A stretch of 64,000 nucleotides of DNA from assembly GCA_026008535.1 (NCBI GenBank), contig BRKX01000002.1, positions 60,075,170 to 60,139,169 of the forward strand, in the 5' to 3' direction. A model generated the notes under the pieces. It saw nothing but the letters and a program-made list of their open reading frames with translations. It was not told the origin of the DNA and searched no databases. Origin of the DNA: Perilla frutescens. Taxonomy: Eukaryota; Streptophyta; Magnoliopsida; Lamiales; Lamiaceae. The translations under genes and the position numbers were made by a program. How positions within the stretch are numbered: position 1 is the stretch's first letter; each line of letters opens with the position of its first letter. This document shows, one piece after another, positions 58,804-64,000 of this stretch.

Positions 58804-60196
58804 GGTTATTTGTCTTAAAATACATAAATTTTGGGGTATTTTTGATTTTTCATACATTTTAAAAAATGTAGTTTTAATAACATGAACTTAGCCCTTATTT
58901 GATTTTTCACATGATTTTCGAATTCCGACCAATTAAATCTGACATGATAGCCGGAGATTGCTACATGTACATCTACTTGGATACCAAATTGCCTTAAAAT
59001 ACATAAATTTTGGACTGATTTTGTTTTTTCACACGAATTAAAAAATACCAATTTTAGTTTTTTTGTGTAATAAAAAAAATTTATCAATTATTACTATAGC
59101 ATTGTTGTAGCAGACATTATGTTTTATCATTCGATGTGTTGATCAAATTATATTAATTTTGAATGTGTGTACAATGAATTATTATTATAAATTTCGTCTA
59201 AAATGAATAATTAACGATAAAACTAGTTTGCAAAATAAGTAAATGATATATGTGAAATATGTTTGAATTTTCTTAGTTCATGCAATATATAAAATTTAGG
59301 TTTGAAAAAATTAAATAAAATAACTATCAGACATTTTTAGTTCTCTATTTGAGAAAAAAAATATAAAATCTGACTTAATTAAGCTAGTGTAATGATATTA
59401 TTAATTGAATTTCGAATACAACAATCATCAAGTCATAAATAGCGGTCCATGACGTATCGTATATGTTGATAAAAAATATATTACACAATCAATCAATTCA
59501 GTTAACAGATAAATTGATCACTTAGAAACTACAAATTAATTTTTCATATATGTTTAATAGCATCTTTGATATAACTTTATATATTAGATGATCTCAAATA
59601 ATTTTATAATTGAACATTTTCATTTTTATTAATTGTTGAACAAATTCTTAATTCATCTATTTTATTGTTATTTAAACCTATCAATAATATAAATATGTAA
59701 CGACTCAAATTTTCCCAAACATCATAGTGATAAATGTACACATCACACACACCCTAAAGTCATAGTATGATTTTGTGCATATTAAATGAATTATATAAGA
59801 TCAAAAAGATCACAACTGTCAAATGATGTTAATTAACATTTATATATCTTGTTCGATAATTAATTTTGAAAAGTAGAAAGTAAAGTATTTATATCACGTT
59901 TGCCACATTAAAAGAAAAAAAGTAAATAAATTAATAATCTAAAATTGTTCTTTTTTTTTAATTCGTGTGAAAAAATAAAATCAACACAAAGTTTATGTAT
60001 TTTAAGGTAAGTTGGTGTTCACATAGATGTACATGTGGCAGTCTCCGACTTCCACGTCAGATTCAACTGGCCGAAATTTGAAAATTATGTGAAAAATCAA
60101 ATAAGTGTTAAGTTCATGCTATTAAAATTATATTTTTTTCAAACGTGTGAAAAACCAAAAACACCCTAAAATTTGTATATTTTAGGCAATTAACCC
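58804..60196. mobile_element. Mutator-like non-autonomous element with long TIRs and 10-bp target duplication
   Basis: The left end (58804-59067) begins GGTTATTTGTCTTAAAATAC. The reverse complement of the right end (59958-60196) begins GGGTTAATTGCCTAAAATAT. Arms match imperfectly over about 240 bp. Target duplication TTTTATTTAG sits at 58794-58803 and 60197-60206. Long TIRs with a 9-11 bp duplication are the hallmark of MULEs. The internal 890 bp is AT-rich with no coding frame, so it is non-autonomous. Inside the left arm the first 40 bp are partly repeated at 58990. Confidence 0.85.
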
Positions 60197-60586
60197 TTTT
60201 ATTTAGGAATTGTGACGTATTAACTTATTCTTAATTTATCATCTTTATGTTGAAGATTTTTTATGATCAACATTGGTCTTCCGATCCCTTTGTCATATTG
60301 TTATGTTAAAAATAAAATAAAAATTGATATGTATTTTTTTAATAGGAATGAATTTAATGAATAACGAAAATGATATAAAACTGACATCATATTGAGGTAT
60401 ATAAATTGACAAAAAGAATGGAATAGGAAAAGGAGGATATATGCAGATTTAGAAGAAAAAAACGAAAGGGTTAAAGTTTTGAGGTACAAGCTTGTCGCGT
60501 TGCATTCAGGTGGGAAAATGCGATGAATGTCCCGCAATTGGCATTTACAGCCAGCACTCAACCCGGAACAAATTGTCATTATACAT

Positions 60587-60881
60587 AATCTCTCCGTTTC
60601 ATATAATTATACAATTTCTCTATTCTTTATGAAAAATAAGATAAATATATTTAATGTATTTGAAAAATTAAATTTACATAAAAATTTTATACTATATATA
60701 CCCTTACTTAATATATGATTCAAAATAAAATCATTGTTGATTTCAAAAAATATCAAATTAAATAAGAATATATATTTAGGAAAATGAAAATTTAATGCAC
60801 ATCTAATAAAGAAAATGGACTATAATTCGGGACGGACAAAAAAAACAAATAAATGACTATAATTATAGAACTGAGTGAGTA
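60587..60881. mobile_element. Stowaway-like MITE, degraded, about 295 bp
   Basis: Left end ATCTCTCCGTTTCATATAAT and reverse complement of right end ACTCACTCAGTTCTATAATT are both variants of the Stowaway consensus. A second end-like motif (GGGACGGACAAA) lies about 50 bp inside the right end. TA flanks are plausible. Confidence 0.65.
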
Positions 60882-61446
60882 TTTTATTTATTAATGGTAA
60901 ATCAATGTTAATAATGATATATATTGGTTTGAATAATATACATATATGGTGCTGCCGATTGCATTTGTGATTAACATGTGGTGGCAAAGTCCACTAGTGT
61001 AGTGAGATGTTATAATGTTCCCATTTGAAGCAGCTAGGCACATGTTTTATGCATGTACATGTGCGGGATCATGTTGTCGTTACTCGCTACTCTACTCATT
61101 AGCTTATATGGTGGATATATATACAGAATTTAGGTCGATGCAAAATGTGTGTGCAGTGTGCACGGCCCGGTTGTGTTTTAATGGTGTGTACCATTTAATT
61201 TAAGATATTATAAAATATGCTACAAGTTTAAGATGCACAATCATATCATAAGCTAATGAAATAAAATATATTCATTGATCCAAGGAATATTACGTTTTCA
61301 TTTTCTTTTTTGAAATAGAAACGCCATATATATTTTCCTATTAACTTAATAGACGCATTGCTAACTGGAGACATCTTTTTATTTATATTATATCTTGACA
61401 GTATATTGTGTGTTTTATATATACTGTCAAATCTACAATATTTTGA

Positions 61447-61502
<56 letters not shown>

Positions 61503-64000
61503 CATCATCATTAAATTCTAGTAATGTATGTATATAAATGTGTGTGTATTAATTAATTTGTTCCAATGCCATGCACGACTTCTATATAAATTCGAAAAAG
61601 TTAAACTAAAATTTAACCAAAAGCAGACTAATAATTCTAATTAAGTGTATTAGTTGGGATGTAGTATTTTTTATGCCAGATTAAATGTAAAATCAAAGAG
61701 AGCTAGACTTAATTAAAGTATAGATTCAACGATGTTAGAGCTCTTGCAAAAAAAGTTGAAAATTAGTAACCGGCAGTGCTAAAATTAGGCAAAAATGTGA
61801 TGAAATTGCAAAGATGGCTAACTCACTATTTTTTTTTGTTTTTTATTTTTTAATTTTGTAATGAGATAGTTAAGGCATTAGTTTTAATTTTCTCCAAGGA
61901 CAGTTCTAGAGAAGTGCTTGGATATAAGTTTTGATTTCTATTTGGTGGAGGTGATTAGGATTTTATATTAACTATGTAATATGCAAGGATATATATATAT
62001 AAAGCACTAAAGCAGTAATCACACTTATCTACAGAATGATTAAAAAAGAATTAATTATACCCTAATCCTGCTTTTTCCGCAACCGTCCTATCCTAGCTAC
62101 TAACCTCCCAAACTGGGAATGTTTGCTATTCATCGTCATCGCCTCAAAAGTCAATACATAACTTTTTTTTTTAAAACTCAACATTTTTATTTACTTTTTA
62201 CGCGTTTTTTAGGCATAGACGGAAATTATTACTTTACAATAAGCTGGTATGTTGTCAAAACTGGCCGCATAGTATAATGAAAGTGTATATATATATATAT
62301 ATATTTACCAAATTACGCATGCAATGTCCCTAATAGCCATGTCTTTTCATTGACTTTTAATTAAGGAGTTGAAATTCCGTAAACTCTTTTTCCACCTCTT
62401 AAGAAGTCTTCCTCATTTGTGCAGAAATTACAAGTCATTAATCACAGGACTTGACGACTTTTCATACACCAATCTATTGTCTTGGCTGTGGGGTTCGAAT
62501 TGAATGTACAGTTAATTGATTCCAGATTAATATAAATCTCTCTCTCTCTCCTTTTTTTTTTTTTCTTTCTCCTTGCTTCATCCTTTGACATAATCAACTT
62601 CTGAGAACATATTTAGATTGTGAATAATATATATATATAAAATAAATGATGAATATACATTTTGGGTTTAATTGAATAAGATAAAATTGAATCTCCATAA
62701 TAATATATAAAATGAAGTAGTCGATGACATATTTATAATGATTATTTTGGTTAGTCGATTTTGGTGTAACGTGACAAACCACTTTGGGCCTCAAAAACAA
62801 AAGGTGCTCGGTATTTGTTTCCTCTTAGGCCGGAAGTGGGTATTCTGCTTCTTTCCTTTTCTAAATTCCTTACAGAGTCCCCACTAACTGATCTATTCAA
62901 TTCAGTTTAATCGTTATGTAAAAATTCCGAGGGAAATTGAGAAAAACAAAGAAAATATTTAGTCCCCCCCCACTGCACTCGCATATTTTTCTTTCCGACA
63001 TTTATTTGACTTTTAATATATTATTATCTCCAAAAGTGACTGCCCAACAACTGAGTGCTTGCTTGTAAATAATTTTTATATCGTCCAAAAAAATATTTAA
63101 TAGTAGAAATGGGTAGGGTTGAAATAATAATTCAAAACTTAGAAAAAATACAAGTTCAAATATTTTGGTAAAACTCAACTTTAAATTGACATGACAAAAA
63201 TGCCCTACATTTCATGTTGTGACAATGTTTTTAAGGATGCTTCAATTACTAATTTGTAAGCCTCTGAAAATGTCTAAAGTTAAAAAAGTTTTGTAGTAAA
63301 AAATTAAAAGTGTTTTATATTTTGTGTACAAATTATTTGGCAATATCGAGGAACTTGAACTAAAATATAATGGTTTTATAATCTTGTTTTAAAATTTAAA
63401 GTTCACATAATAATACAGCATACGATTATCTTAAAAAGTGTAACCACTTTAATTAATTAATAATAAGTTGTGATTATCCAACAGAAACAGATGTTCATAT
63501 CGCCGATTGCTGCCAAAAGACTAATTGCCAAACTGCCGTTAAGGGAGGTTAAGCTGCTCTACTAAAATCTTCATTAAGAATTAATGAAACTATTCCAGAC
63601 ATAGGGATCTCATAAATAATTATTTATGTAAACCCAAATGTGTCACGTTTTACGACCATGCTAGTAAACTGAATCACTTATCACTATTCTAAAAAAAAAA
63701 TAGACGCGTGACATTTAGTTTTAGTTAAGGGCAATATTAATTATGCAAATTCGATATAAGTTATAATTAAACTTTGGAAATTAAATATCAATTTTTAATT
63801 TTGGTGCAATTTAATTGACAACACTTTTTTTCATGTATTTAATTTTTTTGGTAGTTGAATTTTGACGTGACGAACTTTCTTTTCTATGTGGACACATATT
63901 CTAACATAGTATACATCTGTACAAAAAATAAAAATATTAAAAATAAAATGTTAGGAGTCGAAGTTTTTTTTTTCTTTTTCACTAGGAAACTCAATTAATT
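60882..64000. other. AT-rich intergenic region with microsatellites
   Basis: No gene is recognised. A (TTA)n tract runs from about 61448 to 61501. Smaller TA runs occur near 61990, 62290 and 62626. Short open frames here have no protein-like composition. Confidence 0.5.
61448..61501. repeat. (TTA)n trinucleotide microsatellite
   Basis: About 18 perfect units, followed by ATCATCATCA. Likely polymorphic. Confidence 0.9.

Overview
The window looks like nuclear DNA of a dicot plant, probably an asterid. It is AT-rich and holds intron-containing genes with GT-AG splice sites, long microsatellites, tRNA-derived SINEs, MITEs and decayed LTR retrotransposons. No species marker is visible, so the asterid placement is a guess.

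Three host genes look intact. (1) A U-box/armadillo E3 ubiquitin ligase of the PUB8 type, single exon, + strand, 709-1815, has a CT microsatellite in its leader. (2) An FQR1/WrbA-type NAD(P)H:quinone oxidoreductase, + strand, four exons, 34285-35711, splices to exactly 203 codons plus stop. (3) A bHLH123/bHLH112-type transcription factor, - strand, seven exons, 38728-40676, splices to 353 codons plus stop. They have no evident functional link.

The rest is mostly transposable-element and viral debris. 4.4-6.1 kb: two MITE-like elements with related ends, set in TA repeats; a third copy lies inverted at 56.5-57.2 kb. 8.6-12.5 kb: degenerate repeat with LTR-like promoters. 12.5-17.2 kb: nested insertions, namely a copia-like 3' LTR, a Ty3 gag with its 5' LTR, and a MULE transposase remnant split by a 748-bp solo LTR with a clean 5-bp target duplication. 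19.2 and 58.5 kb: two copies of one tRNA-derived SINE family with 17-18 bp target duplications. 21.3-29.2 kb: an endogenous pararetrovirus (Caulimoviridae) on the - strand, with coat-like, movement, protease-RT-RNase H and post-pol frames, a tRNA-Met primer site and inverted-repeat flanks; several frames are broken. 30.6-33.4 kb: a PIF/Harbinger derivative with its Myb-like ORF1 and only the ends of the transposase. 41.9-45.8 kb: a 5'-truncated Ty1-copia with an uninterrupted 796-codon frame and 3' LTR. 47-50.4 kb: unclassified repeat containing a tRNA-Asp-type primer site. 50.4-54.8 kb: a truncated Ty3 Tat-lineage element with 5' LTR and PBS. 57.2 and 60.6 kb: Stowaway-like MITEs. 58.8-60.2 kb: a Mutator-like element with TIRs of about 240-260 bp and a 10-bp target duplication.

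The most interesting parts are the endogenous pararetrovirus and its inverted flanks, the dated nest at 12.5-17.2 kb, and the TA-repeat-dwelling MITE family.
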